From an uncultured Oleiphilus sp. (GTDB lineage: Bacteria > Pseudomonadota > Gammaproteobacteria > Pseudomonadales > Oleiphilaceae), in the NCBI GenBank assembly GCA_913020245.1, contig CAJWAD010000013.1:1-51995 (forward strand): DNA of 51,995 nt. The letters run 5' to 3'. The position numbers and the translations under genes are program-made. Position 1 is the first letter of the stretch. Each line of letters starts with the position of its first letter. This document shows, piece by piece, positions 26,185 through 37,047 of the stretch. The notes below the pieces were generated by a model. It searched no databases and had not been told where the DNA came from. It saw only the letters and a list, made by a program, of their open reading frames with translations.

Positions 26185-28959
26185 ATGTTTTCATCCACAT
26201 TGACGAAATTATTCGGTAGCAAGAACAAACGCGAACTCAAACGCATGGGAAAAGTTGTTAACCGGATTAACGAGCTAGAAGAACAGCTAGGTTCCTTGGA
26301 TGATAGCGCTCTAAAAGCTAAAACCACTGATTTTAAGGCGCGTGTTGGGCAGGGTGAGAGCTTAGATAAATTATTACCCGAAGCGTTTGCTGTCGTGCGT
26401 GAGGCGGGGAAGCGTGTGATGGCAATGCGTCATTTCGACGTACAGTTGATAGGCGGCATGGCGCTGCATGAGGGCCGCATCGCAGAAATGCGGACTGGCG
26501 AGGGTAAGACGTTAGTCGCGACTTTGCCCGTGTATTTGAATGCGTTGGCTGGGAAAGGTGTGCATGTGGTTACGGTCAATGACTACCTAGCCAAACGAGA
26601 TTCAAAATGGATGGAGCCTCTCTACAATTTTCTTGGGCTGAGCGTCGGCGTAGTATATGGCGGGCAGGGTCCGGAAGAAAAAAAGGCGGCATACAAATCC
26701 GATATTACGTACGGTACTAACAACGAATTTGGCTTTGACTATTTACGCGACAACATGGCCTTTAATGCAGAAATGAAAGCGCAGCGCGGTCTAAATTTTG
26801 CGATAGTTGACGAAGTTGATTCGATTCTGATTGATGAAGCACGTACGCCGTTAGTGATCTCGGGCCCAGCACAAGACAGTTCAAAGCTATATAAGCAAAC
26901 CAAAACACTCGTTCCCTTGCTAACCAAGGCCGAGGTCGGTGAAGACGGAAAACCGATCGATGAGGGACACTTTATTATTGATGAGAAAGCGAAGAACGTT
27001 GAGCTAACAGAAAGCGGTCTATCCTTTATCGAAGGGGTGTTGATTGAAAAAGCGATGTTGAGCGAGGGTGACAGTTTGTATGCGCCTGCGAATCTTAACT
27101 TGCTGCATCACATAAATGCAGCGCTTCGAGCTCAGCATTTATACACCAAAGATGTTGATTATATTGTTCAGAACAAGCAGATCGTGATCATCGACGAGCA
27201 TACCGGTCGAACGATGGCTGGACGACGCTGGGGTGAAGGCTTGCATCAAGCAATCGAAGCGAAAGAAAGCGTAGATATTCAGGCGGAGAGCCAAACACTC
27301 GCATCAACTACGTTCCAGAATTTTTTCCGCTTGTATAGCAAATTGTCGGGTATGACCGGTACGGCGGATACTGAAGCATATGAGTTCAACCAAATTTACG
27401 GATTGGACGTCGTGGTTATCCCCACTAATAATTTGATTACACGTATCGACCATAATGATTTGGTTTACTTAACTCAGGAAGAAAAGTTCGAAGCGATTAT
27501 TGATGAAGTAAAAGCGGTTGTTGCTGAGAAACGACCGGTGCTGGTTGGAACGGCCTCAATAGAGGCTTCTGAGTATCTATCCGGCTTGCTTAAAAAATCT
27601 GCAATCAAACATAGTGTATTGAATGCCAAACACCACGCACAAGAAGCCGAAATTATCGCACAAGCGGGCATGCCTGGTGTTGTGACGATTGCCACCAATA
27701 TGGCAGGTCGAGGCACAGATATCGTCCTTGGTGGCAACTGGGAGGCTGAAGTAAACGCTTTGAAGAATCCCGATGAGAGCCAAATTACCAAGATTAAGGC
27801 AAATTGGGAAGCGCGTAATAAAGCGGTTAAAGAATCGGGTGGTTTGCACATCTTAGCGACAGAGCGGCATGAATCTCGTCGTATTGACAACCAATTACGT
27901 GGTCGGTCTGGGCGGCAGGGTGACCCTGGTAGTACGCGCTTTTTCTTATCGCTGGAAGACAACTTGATGCGTTTATTCGCCTCTGATCGTGTGCGTAATA
28001 TTATGCAGGCACTCGGGATGGATAAAGGTGAAGCGATTGAACATAAAATGGTTAGCAATGCGATAGAAAAGGCCCAACGGAAAGTAGAAGGGCGTAACTT
28101 TGATATTCGAAAAGCGTTACTCGAGTATGATGATGTTGCGAACGATCAGCGTACGGTGATTTATGAGCAGCGTGATGAGGTAATGTCTGAAAATGATATC
28201 AGTGAGATCGTTACGTCAATTCGAGAAGAGGTGATTAACGAAGCAATTGATTCACATATCCCGCCGCAAAGCGTTGAAGAACAATGGGATGTGCCGGGTC
28301 TTGAGCAGGCCCTAAAGCAGGAATTTGCCGTCGATTTGCCCATCGTTCAATGGCTAAATGAAGACGATAAGCTGCATGAGGAAACTTTGCGCCAAAAGAT
28401 CCTTGAAGAGATTGTGACGGTGTATAAGGAGAAAGAGAAAACCGCTGGCGAAACCCAGATGCGTGCATTTGAGAAGCAAGTGTTTTTGCATATTCTGGAT
28501 ACCCTTTGGAAAGAGCATTTAGCGGCAATGGACCATTTGCGTCAGGGCATCCATCTACGTAGTTATGCGCAAAAAAATCCGAAGCAAGAGTATAAGCGCG
28601 AGGCGTTTGAAATGTTTCAGGGTATGCTGCATAGCCTGAAACACGACGTGGTGCGTGTAACGAGTCATGTCCGTATCCAAACTGAAGAAGAGTTAGAGGA
28701 AATTGAGCGGCAGCGCAAAGAAGAGTTAGACCGCCAGCTTGGTAACGCCAAAGCAGCGCATGAAGATGCAGGAGCGGCCTTGTTCGCTGGCGACAATGCG
28801 AACGGGTCTGAACGTGCTACCAGTCAAGAATCCGTGACTGGCACTGAACAAAAAACGGCGCCGGTAAAGCGCGATACGCCGAAAGTGGGTCGAAACGAGC
28901 CTTGCCCGTGTGGTTCTGGCAAAAAATATAAGCAATGCTGTGGGCGAATTGCTGACTAG
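26185..28959 (+). CDS. secA: preprotein translocase ATPase SecA
   Basis: SecA is the motor that pushes unfolded preproteins through SecYEG. The 924-residue protein has the usual plan. The first nucleotide-binding domain carries Walker A ([13 protein letters not shown]) and a Walker B/DEAD-like segment ([15 protein letters not shown]). A preprotein cross-linking domain follows, then the second nucleotide-binding domain ([27 protein letters not shown]) and the helical scaffold. The C-terminal SecB- and lipid-binding zinc motif has ligands C907, C909, C918 and C919. It lies between the M23 peptidase and argJ. Confidence 0.98.
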   Translation: MFSSTLTKLFGSKNKRELKRMGKVVNRINELEEQLGSLDDSALKAKTTDFKARVGQGESLDKLLPEAFAVVREAGKRVMAMRHFDVQLIGGMALHEGRIAEMRTGEGKTLVATLPVYLNALAGKGVHVVTVNDYLAKRDSKWMEPLYNFLGLSVGVVYGGQGPEEKKAAYKSDITYGTNNEFGFDYLRDNMAFNAEMKAQRGLNFAIVDEVDSILIDEARTPLVISGPAQDSSKLYKQTKTLVPLLTKAEVGEDGKPIDEGHFIIDEKAKNVELTESGLSFIEGVLIEKAMLSEGDSLYAPANLNLLHHINAALRAQHLYTKDVDYIVQNKQIVIIDEHTGRTMAGRRWGEGLHQAIEAKESVDIQAESQTLASTTFQNFFRLYSKLSGMTGTADTEAYEFNQIYGLDVVVIPTNNLITRIDHNDLVYLTQEEKFEAIIDEVKAVVAEKRPVLVGTASIEASEYLSGLLKKSAIKHSVLNAKHHAQEAEIIAQAGMPGVVTIATNMAGRGTDIVLGGNWEAEVNALKNPDESQITKIKANWEARNKAVKESGGLHILATERHESRRIDNQLRGRSGRQGDPGSTRFFLSLEDNLMRLFASDRVRNIMQALGMDKGEAIEHKMVSNAIEKAQRKVEGRNFDIRKALLEYDDVANDQRTVIYEQRDEVMSENDISEIVTSIREEVINEAIDSHIPPQSVEEQWDVPGLEQALKQEFAVDLPIVQWLNEDDKLHEETLRQKILEEIVTVYKEKEKTAGETQMRAFEKQVFLHILDTLWKEHLAAMDHLRQGIHLRSYAQKNPKQEYKREAFEMFQGMLHSLKHDVVRVTSHVRIQTEEELEEIERQRKEELDRQLGNAKAAHEDAGAALFAGDNANGSERATSQESVTGTEQKTAPVKRDTPKVGRNEPCPCGSGKKYKQCCGRIAD

Positions 28960-29010
28960 TATTTGATGTATCTACAACAACACTCACCACTTATTTTGAA
29001 CAGGTAACGC

Positions 29011-30237
29011 ATGGCAGTAGGTGATGGAAGGCTCCCCCAGTTTCGGTCTATTCCCGGAGTCAAAATAGGTGTGGTCGAAGCGGGTATAAAACACCAGAAT
29101 CGCAAGGATCTGGTGCTATTTGAGCTGAAAGCCGGCGGCACCCTTGCTGGCGTCTTTACGAAAAATGCGTTTTGCGCTGCGCCCGTGCAGATTGCCAAGC
29201 AGCACCTCTCGACAAGCGATAGCAACAAGCCCCGTTATTTGTTGATCAACACGGGTAATGCTAATGCGGGCACTGGTCCAAGAGGATTTGATGATGCCTT
29301 AGCATGTTGTCAAAAAGTAGCGGCACAGCAGGGGCTTGAGTCTTCTCAAGTGTTACCTTTCTCTACCGGTGTTATTGGTGAAACCTTATTATCTGAGCGG
29401 ATCACCGCTTCCGTACCCCAATTAGTTAAAACCTTAGAGGGCCACGCCTGGCCAGACGCTGCGGCAGGTATTATGACGACTGATACGCGGCCCAAGGGTG
29501 CGTCTAGGTCGGTTAATTATGATGGTCATGAGATAGTTATAAGTGGTATTAGTAAAGGGGCTGGCATGATTATGCCGAATATGGCGACGATGCTTTGTTT
29601 TGTTGCCACAAATGCAAAAGTAGCCCAGCCCTTGTTGCAATCGTTATTGAGTGAGTTGGCAGACAAGTCCTTCAACCGAATAACAGTTGATGGGGATACG
29701 TCGACTAACGATGCTTGTATGTTGATGGCGAGCGGCGAATGTGAAGCACCTGAAATTGATAGTGATCATCCAGATTTTCTGAAGTTTAAAGCGTCTTTAC
29801 AGGCTGTGATGATTGAGTTGGCGCAAGCTATTGTAAAAGATGGCGAAGGTGCAACTAAGTTCGTAACTGTTGCGGTTGAGGAAGCAAGCAGTGTCGAAGA
29901 AGCTTTAGAGACCGCGTATACCATTGCACACTCTCCTCTGATCAAAACGGCTTTGTTTGCCTCAGACCCAAATTGGGGTCGTATACTGGCAGCGCTCGGG
30001 CGCGCGCCGCTGGCTGACTTAGATTTATCTGCAGTGCGTATTTACTTGAACGACGTGTTGATTGTTGAGCAAGGCGCTCGTGCTGAGAGTTACACGGAGG
30101 CGCAGGGTCAAAGCGTAATGGATCAAGATGAAATTACGATCACCTTGAGGCTTGCACGTGGAGTGGTTAGCGAACAGTTGTGGACTTGCGATTTGTCGCA
30201 TGACTACGTAACGATTAATGCAGAATACAGAACCTGA
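29011..30237 (+). CDS. argJ: bifunctional glutamate N-acetyltransferase / amino-acid N-acetyltransferase ArgJ
   Basis: ArgJ recycles the acetyl group of N-acetylornithine onto glutamate in the cyclic arginine pathway. The precursor cleaves itself into alpha and beta chains at an Ala-Thr bond. The site is visible as MATML with Thr193 as the new N-terminal nucleophile. Other signatures are INTGNANAGTG near the oxyanion region, FSTGVIGE, TTDTRPK, GDTSTNDACML and DPNWGRILAALGRA. Length is 408, typical. Whether it also makes acetylglutamate from acetyl-CoA cannot be read from motifs. It overlaps the next gene by 20 nt. Confidence 0.95.
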   Translation: MAVGDGRLPQFRSIPGVKIGVVEAGIKHQNRKDLVLFELKAGGTLAGVFTKNAFCAAPVQIAKQHLSTSDSNKPRYLLINTGNANAGTGPRGFDDALACCQKVAAQQGLESSQVLPFSTGVIGETLLSERITASVPQLVKTLEGHAWPDAAAGIMTTDTRPKGASRSVNYDGHEIVISGISKGAGMIMPNMATMLCFVATNAKVAQPLLQSLLSELADKSFNRITVDGDTSTNDACMLMASGECEAPEIDSDHPDFLKFKASLQAVMIELAQAIVKDGEGATKFVTVAVEEASSVEEALETAYTIAHSPLIKTALFASDPNWGRILAALGRAPLADLDLSAVRIYLNDVLIVEQGARAESYTEAQGQSVMDQDEITITLRLARGVVSEQLWTCDLSHDYVTINAEYRT

Positions 30238-31225
30238 GGTGAGCTTACCTCATAAGCTTGTGCATGTTGCGGTTGGTGTTATTTATCGTGAGGATAGCAT
30301 ATTAATTGCCAAGCGCTCCGATAACGCACATCAAGGGGGCTTGTGGGAGTTTCCCGGTGGTAAAGTAGAGTCAAATGAGAGCGTTCAAGAGGCGCTAGCA
30401 AGAGAGCTAAAGGAAGAGCTGGGCATAACGCTTGCTCACCCTCAGACTGGTCTTTCACCGCTCATCCAAATTCGGCATGACTATGGCGACAAGCGAGTAT
30501 TGCTTGACGTTTGGAGTGTGTTTGAATTTTCAGGTGACCCGACTGGTTTGGAAGGGCAGCCGGTGAAATGGGTTCGGGAGTCGAACTTGCGAGAGTTTGA
30601 GTTTCCCGCAGCAAATGAGCCAATCATTCGAGCGATTGAATTACCCTCTATTTATCCTGTTACGCCAGTATTCTCCTCCTTAGATAATGCTTATGCTTAT
30701 ATAAGCGCCCTCATCGAAAAAGAGATAGATCTCATACTTTTTCGTCAGCCACAACTAAGCAGTAACGCATATCTCTCGTGGTTGCATGCTTTGCAGATTG
30801 ATTTTCCTCAAATGCGTTTCGTCTTAAGTGGCGATCCGTGCTTACTCCTTCCTCATGCTAAAATAGGCTTGCAGATTCCCGCACGCTATGCCGAAGATTT
30901 TTTAGACAGGGTTACTTCGTCAAATACTATTGTGTCGCCTCCACTATTGAGCATGTCTTGTCATTCGCTCGCGGAACTCGAGCTGGCACAGCGAATAGGC
31001 GTTGACTTTGTTTGTTTATCTCCGGTGAAACCTACGCAAAGTCACCCAAATGCCAATGCAATGGGTTGGGAGCGGTTTCAATCGTTGCTGAAGAGTATCA
31101 ATGTGCCAGTATATGCTTTAGGAGGTATGCAGCCCCGAGATAAGGCAATTGCGCAATCGGCTGGCGCGCAAGGTATTGCCGGCATTAGTGCGTGGTATGA
31201 TCAGAATGAGCATGTTGAAAAATAA
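30218..31225 (+). CDS. mutT: Nudix hydrolase fused to a ThiE-like domain (MutT-type)
   Basis: The N-terminal half is a MutT-type Nudix domain: VAVGVI, KRSDNAHQGGLWEFPGGKVE and a complete Nudix box from G48 to I70 with R62-E63 and E66-E67. It is probably an 8-oxo-dGTP pyrophosphatase that sanitises the nucleotide pool. The C-terminal half, about 145-330, resembles thiamine-phosphate synthase (SCHSLAELELA, FVCLSPVKPTQSH, VPVYALGGM). Positions that bind substrate in ThiE look altered: PTQSH where PTxTK is usual, and GLQIPA where GVHLGQ is usual. That domain may therefore not make thiamine phosphate. Its start lies inside argJ; a later start (GTG 30239) cannot be ruled out. The same fusion occurs beside argJ in Pseudomonas, as I recall. 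Confidence 0.88.
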   Translation: MQNTEPEVSLPHKLVHVAVGVIYREDSILIAKRSDNAHQGGLWEFPGGKVESNESVQEALARELKEELGITLAHPQTGLSPLIQIRHDYGDKRVLLDVWSVFEFSGDPTGLEGQPVKWVRESNLREFEFPAANEPIIRAIELPSIYPVTPVFSSLDNAYAYISALIEKEIDLILFRQPQLSSNAYLSWLHALQIDFPQMRFVLSGDPCLLLPHAKIGLQIPARYAEDFLDRVTSSNTIVSPPLLSMSCHSLAELELAQRIGVDFVCLSPVKPTQSHPNANAMGWERFQSLLKSINVPVYALGGMQPRDKAIAQSAGAQGIAGISAWYDQNEHVEK

Positions 31226-31264
31226 GCATGCTAAAAATTTAGGCGAATTTAATAGAGGCACGGC

Positions 31265-31753
31265 ATGGCAGAGCTGACACATTTGAATGGTCGCGGCGAG
31301 GCGAATATGGTAGATGTTGCATCGAAGAACGCTACTCAACGTATTGCCATTGCAGAAGCTTATGTTTGTATGCGGGCTGAAACATTAGAGAAAATTCAGG
31401 AAAATAGCCATAAGAAAGGAGATGTTCTTGCGACGTGTCGCATCGCAGGTATCATGGCTGCGAAAAAGTGTGATGAACTGATTCCCTTGTGCCATGGTCT
31501 CAATCTAAGTCTGGTAAACATAGAGTTTGAAATGTTATTTGATGAGGAAGGCACTCGGGCGCGCTTGCGTATTTTAAGTACCTGCAAACTGCTTGGCCAA
31601 ACCGGCGTGGAGATGGAGGCGCTCACGGCGGTCAGTATTTCAGCCCTAACGGTATATGATATGTGTAAATCCGTAGACAAGGCAATGACGATTGAAGGAG
31701 TCCGCCTGATGGAAAAACATGGTGGCAAGAGCGGCTCATATGTGGCGTCTTAA
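31265..31753 (+). CDS. moaC: cyclic pyranopterin monophosphate synthase MoaC
   Basis: MoaC converts the product of MoaA into cyclic pyranopterin monophosphate in molybdenum cofactor synthesis. The 162-residue protein has the family sequence from [14 protein letters not shown], through [28 protein letters not shown] in pieces, to [26 protein letters not shown]. The active-site lysine and histidine regions are present and the length is normal. A GAGG site precedes the ATG. The 39-nt gap before it is too short for a Moco riboswitch. It is followed by moaA 35 nt downstream; moaB, moaD and moaE are not in this window. Confidence 0.95.
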   Translation: MAELTHLNGRGEANMVDVASKNATQRIAIAEAYVCMRAETLEKIQENSHKKGDVLATCRIAGIMAAKKCDELIPLCHGLNLSLVNIEFEMLFDEEGTRARLRILSTCKLLGQTGVEMEALTAVSISALTVYDMCKSVDKAMTIEGVRLMEKHGGKSGSYVAS

Positions 31754-31788
31754 GCTCATTATCTGGTAATTACTGCGTAGGAAATGGC

Positions 31789-32799
31789 ATGAGTGAGCAA
31801 TTGAAAAATCAACTGGTTGATCGATTTGGGCGTAGCATAAGCTACTTGCGTTTGTCGGTGACTGATCGTTGCGATTTTCGTTGCATTTACTGCATGGATG
31901 AAGAAATGACTTTTGTGCCTCGCTCAGAGGTTCTAAGCTTTGAAGAAATGCAATGTGTTGCCAAAGCGTTTGTCGGATTAGGTGTTAAGAAAATACGCTT
32001 AACCGGTGGCGAGCCCTTGGTACGGGCAAATGTGGTGGCGCTAAGTCGAACTATCGCGAACCTGGAGGGCTTAGATGAGCTGGTAATGACTACCAATGGC
32101 TCACAGCTGCCAAAGCTAGCGGTTGATCTCCGTAATGCCGGGGTGAAGCGATTAAACATAAGTCTAGATACGTTGCGGGCTGGTCGCTTTAAGGCCCTTA
32201 CGCGCACCGGTTCATTAGCCCGTGTATTGGCCGGTATTAATGCGGCATGCGAGCAAGGCTTCGAAGCGATTAAACTGAATTGCGTAATTTTAAAAGGCCG
32301 CAATGATGATGAAATCCTAGATCTTGTCGAATTTGCATTAGCGAAGCAGATAGACATTAGTTTTATCGAGGAAATGCCCTTAGGTCAGGTTAGTTCGCAC
32401 AATCGCGCTGAGGCCTTTATGGCAAGCGCAGATATTCGAGACGTAATTTCCAAAAGGTACTTTCTAACCCGTTTGCGCAAAGACTCGTTCATTGAGGGCC
32501 CTTCTAAATACTTCTCAATCAATGGTTTTAAGTCCCGCATTGGCTTTATCTCTCCGCATAGTGAAAACTTTTGCGCTGATTGTAATCGTGTGCGAGTAAC
32601 GGCTGAGGGGCGACTATTATTGTGCTTAGGAAATGAAGATGCGCTCGACTTGAAAACCATTTTACGCAGTACGAATAATTCTAATGAAGCTTTGCAAACT
32701 GCAATTATTAAGGCTATGAACTTAAAACCTGAGCGGCATTATTTTGATGATGCAAGCGCCCCCCAAATCGTACGTTTCATGAATGCAACCGGCGGTTAA
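31789..32799 (+). CDS. moaA: GTP 3',8-cyclase MoaA (radical SAM)
   Basis: MoaA rearranges GTP to 3',8-cyclo-7,8-dihydro-GTP, the first step of molybdopterin synthesis. The radical-SAM cluster is C28-x3-C32-x2-C35 (CDFRCIYC). The second [4Fe-4S] cluster that holds GTP is C262-x2-C265-x13-C279. LTGGEPLVR binds SAM, and the required C-terminal Gly-Gly tail ends the protein. At 336 residues it is ordinary in size. It is coupled with moaC, the next enzyme in the pathway. Confidence 0.96.
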   Translation: MSEQLKNQLVDRFGRSISYLRLSVTDRCDFRCIYCMDEEMTFVPRSEVLSFEEMQCVAKAFVGLGVKKIRLTGGEPLVRANVVALSRTIANLEGLDELVMTTNGSQLPKLAVDLRNAGVKRLNISLDTLRAGRFKALTRTGSLARVLAGINAACEQGFEAIKLNCVILKGRNDDEILDLVEFALAKQIDISFIEEMPLGQVSSHNRAEAFMASADIRDVISKRYFLTRLRKDSFIEGPSKYFSINGFKSRIGFISPHSENFCADCNRVRVTAEGRLLLCLGNEDALDLKTILRSTNNSNEALQTAIIKAMNLKPERHYFDDASAPQIVRFMNATGG

Positions 32800-32848
32800 G
32801 TCCGTATAAAGACTGGTTTTTTTAAAGGTCACGCCTAAGCAATTGTTA

Positions 32849-32857
32849 TGCTACAAT
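32849..32857 (+). promoter_or_regulatory. candidate extended -10 promoter for ribA
   Basis: TGCTACAAT is an extended -10 element located 30 nt before the ribA GTG, in the 87-nt gap after moaA. There is no good -35, as is common for extended -10 promoters. The gap is too short and lacks the conserved segments of an FMN riboswitch. Confidence 0.4.
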
Positions 32858-32886
32858 GCGCAGCCTTTTTATTCTGAGGGAATTTT

Positions 32887-33504
32887 GTGACTGTTCGTTT
32901 TGTTGAAACTTGCCGATTGCCGACGCCTTTTGCGGTCTTCGATATGCATGGCTTTGAGGAAGTCGAATCTGGCCAAGAGCATGTGGTTTTAACCTTAGGC
33001 GATGTTGCAAGCGGCGAGCCTGTTTTGGCGAGAACGCACTCAGAGTGCCTAACGGGTGATGGTTTATTCAGTTTACGTTGTGATTGTGGCTTTCAGCTTG
33101 AACATGCTTTGCAAACTATTGCAGAGAAAGGCTGTGGCGCGCTGATGTATTTGCGTCAGGAGGGTCGAGGAATCGGCTTACTGAATAAAATCAGAGCCTA
33201 TAATCTGCAAGATAAAGGTGCGGATACGGTTGAGGCTAATGAGCAATTAGGTTTCGCGGCGGATATGCGCGATTACAGCATTTGTGGCGACATGCTTGCT
33301 CACTTAGGTATTAATGCTTTGCGTTTGATGACGAACAACCCGCGTAAGGTAAAAGCCTTGCAAGAGGCGGGGCTTAACATTGTCGAGCGAATCCCACTAG
33401 AAGTGGGCCGTAACCCCTATAATGATTCGTATCTCTCTACCAAGGCGAGCAAGCTTGGCCATTGGTTGCAAACGCATCAAGATGATGAAATACCTAATAA
33501 ATAG
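32887..33504 (+). CDS. ribA: GTP cyclohydrolase II RibA
   Basis: RibA opens GTP with loss of formate and pyrophosphate, the first step of riboflavin synthesis. The 205-residue stand-alone enzyme (not fused to RibB) has zinc ligands C54, C65 and C67 in [17 protein letters not shown]. The catalytic-loop motif [17 protein letters not shown] and the MTNNPRKV motif are also present. The start codon is GTG, preceded by GAGGGAA. Length matches E. coli (196) with a short extra tail. It converges with dxs, 74 nt apart, with no clear terminator hairpin between them. Confidence 0.95.
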   Translation: MTVRFVETCRLPTPFAVFDMHGFEEVESGQEHVVLTLGDVASGEPVLARTHSECLTGDGLFSLRCDCGFQLEHALQTIAEKGCGALMYLRQEGRGIGLLNKIRAYNLQDKGADTVEANEQLGFAADMRDYSICGDMLAHLGINALRLMTNNPRKVKALQEAGLNIVERIPLEVGRNPYNDSYLSTKASKLGHWLQTHQDDEIPNK

Positions 33505-33578
33505 AAGCTCTTTTGGCGATATTGTTTGCTAGATATCCATTGGTTTCTGTACAAACGACATGCTTTAAAAATGTAAAT

Positions 33579-35507
33579 TCAGAGCGCTTGTTTCACGGCT
33601 AAATTGTTAGCTAAGTTGATTTTTGCAGCTTGGATACTGTCAACCATACCCTCAGTATTTAAGCCACATGCGGCGAGTAAATCGGCTGGCGTGCCATGTG
33701 GAATGAATGCGTCAGGTAAACCAAGTAGCAGCGTCGGTATTTCGATGCCTGCGTTACTCAGAAATTCTATTACACCGGCCCCTGCGCCACCTGCTGTGGT
33801 ATTTTCCTCAACACAAACGAGTAATTTATGCGATTGACTTAATTGTGTGATGACATTTTCGTCGAGAGGCTTAACGAAACGCATATCAACGAGACTAGCA
33901 TTTAATTTTTCAGCCGCGCCTTGTGCCGCATTTAGCAAAGTACCGAAGGAGAGAATCGCGACATCCTTTCCTTCTCGAATGGTGTTTGATTTACCAATCT
34001 CCAAACAGCTCAATGAGTTTTCAATTTCAGCGCCGGGGCCTGCGCCACGTGGATAGCGGACGGCGGCAGGACCGCTATATTCATACCCTGTATGCAGCAT
34101 TTTACGACACTCATTTTCATCTGACGGCGCCATGAGTAGCATGTTAGGTATACAGCGTAAGAAGCTCAGATCAAAGCTTCCTGCATGTGTTGGGCCATCC
34201 TCACCTACCAGCCCAGCTCGGTCGATGGCAAACAGCACATCTAGATTTTGTACCGCAACATCATGAATAAGTTGATCATAGGCACGTTGTAAAAAGGTCG
34301 AGTAAATGGCGACAACGGGTTTCATGCCTTCGCATGCCATACCTGCTGCGAGTGTGACAGCGTGTTGCTCCGCAATGGCAACATCGAAATAACGATCGGG
34401 GAACCGTTGCGAGAAAGCAATAAGATCTGAGCCCTCGCGCATCGCCGGGGTAATACCTAGCAGACGATTATCTTTTTCCGCCGCATCGCAAAGCCATTGA
34501 CCAAACACATTGGCATATTTTGGTTTTGACTGTGTAGGGTTTGCAACGCTTAGCTTTGCTTTCGGTTCGATCTTATTGATTGCATGGTAGCCAATGGGAT
34601 CGCTCTCCGCAGGTGAAAAGCCTTTTCCTTTTTGTGTAACAACATGCAGGAACTGTGGGCCTTTTAGGTCCTTCATGTTCTCCAATGTTTGAACTAGAGT
34701 TTGCAGATCATGTCCATCGATTGGGCCGATATAGTTAAAGCCTAGTTCTTCAAATAGGGTGCCAGGCGCCATCAAGCCTTTGACATGTTCTTCAGTCTTA
34801 CGCGCAAATTCCATCAAGCTCGGCGTACCACTCAATACACGTTTACTTCCGTCGCGCACCTGATTATATGCTTTGCCTGAGAGAATTTTTGCTAGATGAT
34901 TTTTTAATCCGCCGACATTATTTGAAATAGACATATCGTTGTCATTGAGGATTACCAGCATATCTGGACTTATATCTCCTGCGTGACTCAGGGCCTCGAA
35001 TGCCATGCCAGCGGTCAGTGCACCATCACCAATAATCGCAATGGCTCTGCGCTGTTCGCCTTTAAGTTGGGCGGATAAAGCCATTCCCAAGGCGGCGCTA
35101 ATTGATGTGCTTGAGTGACCTACACCGAAAGAATCATACTCACTTTCGTCTCGACATGGGAAAGCAGCTGGGCCGTCATGTTGCCTGATCTTGATAATCT
35201 CTTCTCGACGACCCGTTAATATTTTATGAGGGTAGGCCTGATGACCAACATCCCAAACAAGGCGATCTTCTGGTGTATTGAAGACGAAATGCAGCGCAGT
35301 AGTCAGTTCCACAACCCCTAAGCCGGCCCCAAAATGACCCCCTGATTGCCCGACGCTATAAAGTAAAAATGCGCGCAGCTCGTAGCAGAGTTGCCCTAAT
35401 TGATCGGGTGTAAGTAGACGCAATTGATGGGGCGAATTGACCTTGTTAAGGAGTGGTGTTTCGGGTCTTACAATAGGAATTTCGCTAAAAGTATGGGTGT
35501 TTGGCAT
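33579..35507 (-). CDS. dxs: 1-deoxy-D-xylulose-5-phosphate synthase Dxs
   Basis: Dxs condenses pyruvate and glyceraldehyde-3-phosphate to start the MEP isoprenoid pathway and also feeds thiamine and pyridoxal synthesis. The 642-residue transketolase-like protein has the thiamine-diphosphate motif [14 protein letters not shown] ending in NDNDMSIS. The pyrimidine-domain residues [12 protein letters not shown] and the [15 protein letters not shown] segment are present, as is a C-terminal transketolase domain. It is the last gene of the leftward xseB-ispA-dxs operon, 92 nt after ispA. Confidence 0.97.
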   Translation of the reverse strand: MPNTHTFSEIPIVRPETPLLNKVNSPHQLRLLTPDQLGQLCYELRAFLLYSVGQSGGHFGAGLGVVELTTALHFVFNTPEDRLVWDVGHQAYPHKILTGRREEIIKIRQHDGPAAFPCRDESEYDSFGVGHSSTSISAALGMALSAQLKGEQRRAIAIIGDGALTAGMAFEALSHAGDISPDMLVILNDNDMSISNNVGGLKNHLAKILSGKAYNQVRDGSKRVLSGTPSLMEFARKTEEHVKGLMAPGTLFEELGFNYIGPIDGHDLQTLVQTLENMKDLKGPQFLHVVTQKGKGFSPAESDPIGYHAINKIEPKAKLSVANPTQSKPKYANVFGQWLCDAAEKDNRLLGITPAMREGSDLIAFSQRFPDRYFDVAIAEQHAVTLAAGMACEGMKPVVAIYSTFLQRAYDQLIHDVAVQNLDVLFAIDRAGLVGEDGPTHAGSFDLSFLRCIPNMLLMAPSDENECRKMLHTGYEYSGPAAVRYPRGAGPGAEIENSLSCLEIGKSNTIREGKDVAILSFGTLLNAAQGAAEKLNASLVDMRFVKPLDENVITQLSQSHKLLVCVEENTTAGGAGAGVIEFLSNAGIEIPTLLLGLPDAFIPHGTPADLLAACGLNTEGMVDSIQAAKINLANNLAVKQAL

Positions 35508-35599
35508 AGGCCTGCTTGCTCTTACCTTTACAACGCTGCGTTTGAGACGGTCATTATACCAGAAACTTTGCTGGGCTTATAAATTGATGGCCTAAATTA

Positions 35600-36508
35600 T
35601 TACTGATTTCGAGAGACAATAAAGCGACAGATTTGTTCAAGCTGGCTAATGTTTCGCGAAGCAAGCACCTGAAGGCTGGCCAACGCCTCATCGTGGAGCA
35701 TTTGTAGCTTTTCTGAAGCGCCTTTTAGGCCGAGCAGAGCAGGGTAGGTTGATTTGTTTTTTGCTTCATCTGAGCCTTGTGGCTTTCCCAATGTCTGTGT
35801 GTCGCTGACGATATCGAGGATATCGTCTTGCACTTGAAAGGCAAGACCAATGCAGCGTGCATAGTTGATGAGTGCTTGATGTTCTTGTTGAGTCAATTGC
35901 TTATGTTTGTCTGCATTAAAACCCGCTGTGACGCCCATAATAACGCTTGCTTCTATTAATGCTCCGGTCTTCTTACGATGCATATTTTCTAATGACGCGA
36001 GACTAAGCTGTTTGTTTTCAGACTCAAGATCTATAGCTTGGCCAAGCACCATACCGGCAGCGCCACTGGCTTTACTGAGTATGTTAATCAGTCTGAGTTT
36101 CGTTTCAGCTGATAATGCCAAGCTTTCCGCACTTAGTAACTCAAAAGCAAGGCTTTGCAGGGCGTCACCTACAAGAATTGCTGTTGCTTCGTTATAGGCA
36201 ATATGGCAAGTCGGTTGTCCCCGACGCAGCGCATCATTATCCATCGCGGGGAGATCATCATGTACCAGTGAATATGCATGGATACATTCTATCGAAACAG
36301 CGCACGTAAGCAGTGCTCGAGTATCAACATCGCCGAGTGCGCGAGCGCTCGCTAACAATAGTATGGGGCGCAGTCGCTTACCGCCGAGTAGGCTGCTGTA
36401 ACGCATAGCCGCTCGCAGTTTAGAGTCATCGCTGTGTTGCGAAATTAGCTTCTCTAATGCCTCGTCAACCTGACGCCTGTAGTCAGAAAAAAAATAGGGC
36501 TGCTGCAT
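35600..36508 (-). CDS. ispA: (2E,6E)-farnesyl diphosphate synthase IspA
   Basis: IspA makes farnesyl diphosphate from isopentenyl and dimethylallyl units, the precursor of undecaprenyl phosphate and quinones. The 302-residue prenyltransferase has the first aspartate-rich motif D84-D85-x4-D90 with the two-residue insertion typical of bacterial short-chain enzymes. The second is D228-D-I-L-D232, and GGKRLRP binds isopentenyl diphosphate. It lies 18 nt after xseB and before dxs, the standard operon, so two steps of one pathway are co-expressed. Confidence 0.95.
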   Translation of the reverse strand: MQQPYFFSDYRRQVDEALEKLISQHSDDSKLRAAMRYSSLLGGKRLRPILLLASARALGDVDTRALLTCAVSIECIHAYSLVHDDLPAMDNDALRRGQPTCHIAYNEATAILVGDALQSLAFELLSAESLALSAETKLRLINILSKASGAAGMVLGQAIDLESENKQLSLASLENMHRKKTGALIEASVIMGVTAGFNADKHKQLTQQEHQALINYARCIGLAFQVQDDILDIVSDTQTLGKPQGSDEAKNKSTYPALLGLKGASEKLQMLHDEALASLQVLASRNISQLEQICRFIVSRNQ

Positions 36509-36526
36509 TTTTTACAACTGATTGGT

Positions 36527-36775
36527 TTAGGGGGTCAGTGGAGGCTGAAAAGGCTGTGATGTTAATTCTTCACCTTCTTGAATTAACTCTGACACTTTAA
36601 GCTCTGCTTGGCGAAGCGTATCCTGACAGGAGCGAGTTAAATTTACTCCTTCTTCGAAAGCGCTTAATGATTGTTCAAGCGACAACTCACCTTGTTCCAT
36701 CTTTCGGACGATCCCTTCAAGTTTACTTAATGACTGCTCAAAATCGTCCAATGAGTTTGTTTTGTTATTTGGCAT
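36527..36775 (-). CDS. xseB: exodeoxyribonuclease VII small subunit XseB
   Basis: XseB is the small helical subunit of exonuclease VII, which degrades single-stranded DNA from both ends together with XseA. The 82-residue protein shows the family core FEQSLSKLEGIVRKMEQGEL and SLEQSLSAFEEGVNL. It is the first gene of the xseB-ispA-dxs operon. The large subunit gene xseA is not in this window, as usual. Confidence 0.95.
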   Translation of the reverse strand: MPNNKTNSLDDFEQSLSKLEGIVRKMEQGELSLEQSLSAFEEGVNLTRSCQDTLRQAELKVSELIQEGEELTSQPFQPPLTP

Positions 36776-37047
36776 GATTGCTCGGCTTCGATAAATAATG
36801 ACACCCCAATCTTAAGTAAATATTGCGACTAAGAACACTGTCTAAATTTATAAGTAACCTTTTCGTAACGCTATCTACACTTTTCTCTCTTTTGCATCTG
36901 GTTAATATATTGAAATTAATATTTATTTTTCATGTATTTGGCGCATAAAATTTTGAGCCTGTGCTAACTTTAAGAGAAGCACCGTTTTTGTGAGGTGCTG
37001 TGTAAATATCAAATATATCGACGCTTATTCGTCGTGGGGGCAGGAAG
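36776..37047. other. AT-rich divergent intergenic region between xseB and pomA
   Basis: This 272-bp gap must carry the divergent promoters for xseB and pomA. I see several AT-rich -10-like hexamers around 36903-36925 but no pair good enough to name. I looked for sigma-28 (TAAA-N15-GCCGATAA) and sigma-54 (TGGC-N8-TTGC) flagellar promoters and did not find a convincing match. A GGGGG ribosome-binding site lies at 37036-37040. Confidence 0.4.

Noticed and set aside
27474-28058. 194-codon leftward open frame inside secA
   Set aside because: Antisense to conserved SecA motor domain sequence; no independent support.
31226-31264. Moco riboswitch upstream of moaC
   Set aside because: The gap is only 39 nt, far too short for the aptamer.
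32800-32886. FMN riboswitch upstream of ribA
   Set aside because: The gap is 87 nt and lacks the conserved aptamer segments; an extended -10 promoter fits instead.
36776-37047. Sigma-28 or sigma-54 flagellar promoter for pomAB
   Set aside because: TAAA-N15-GCCGATAA and GG-N10-GC patterns were sought; only weak partial matches were found.
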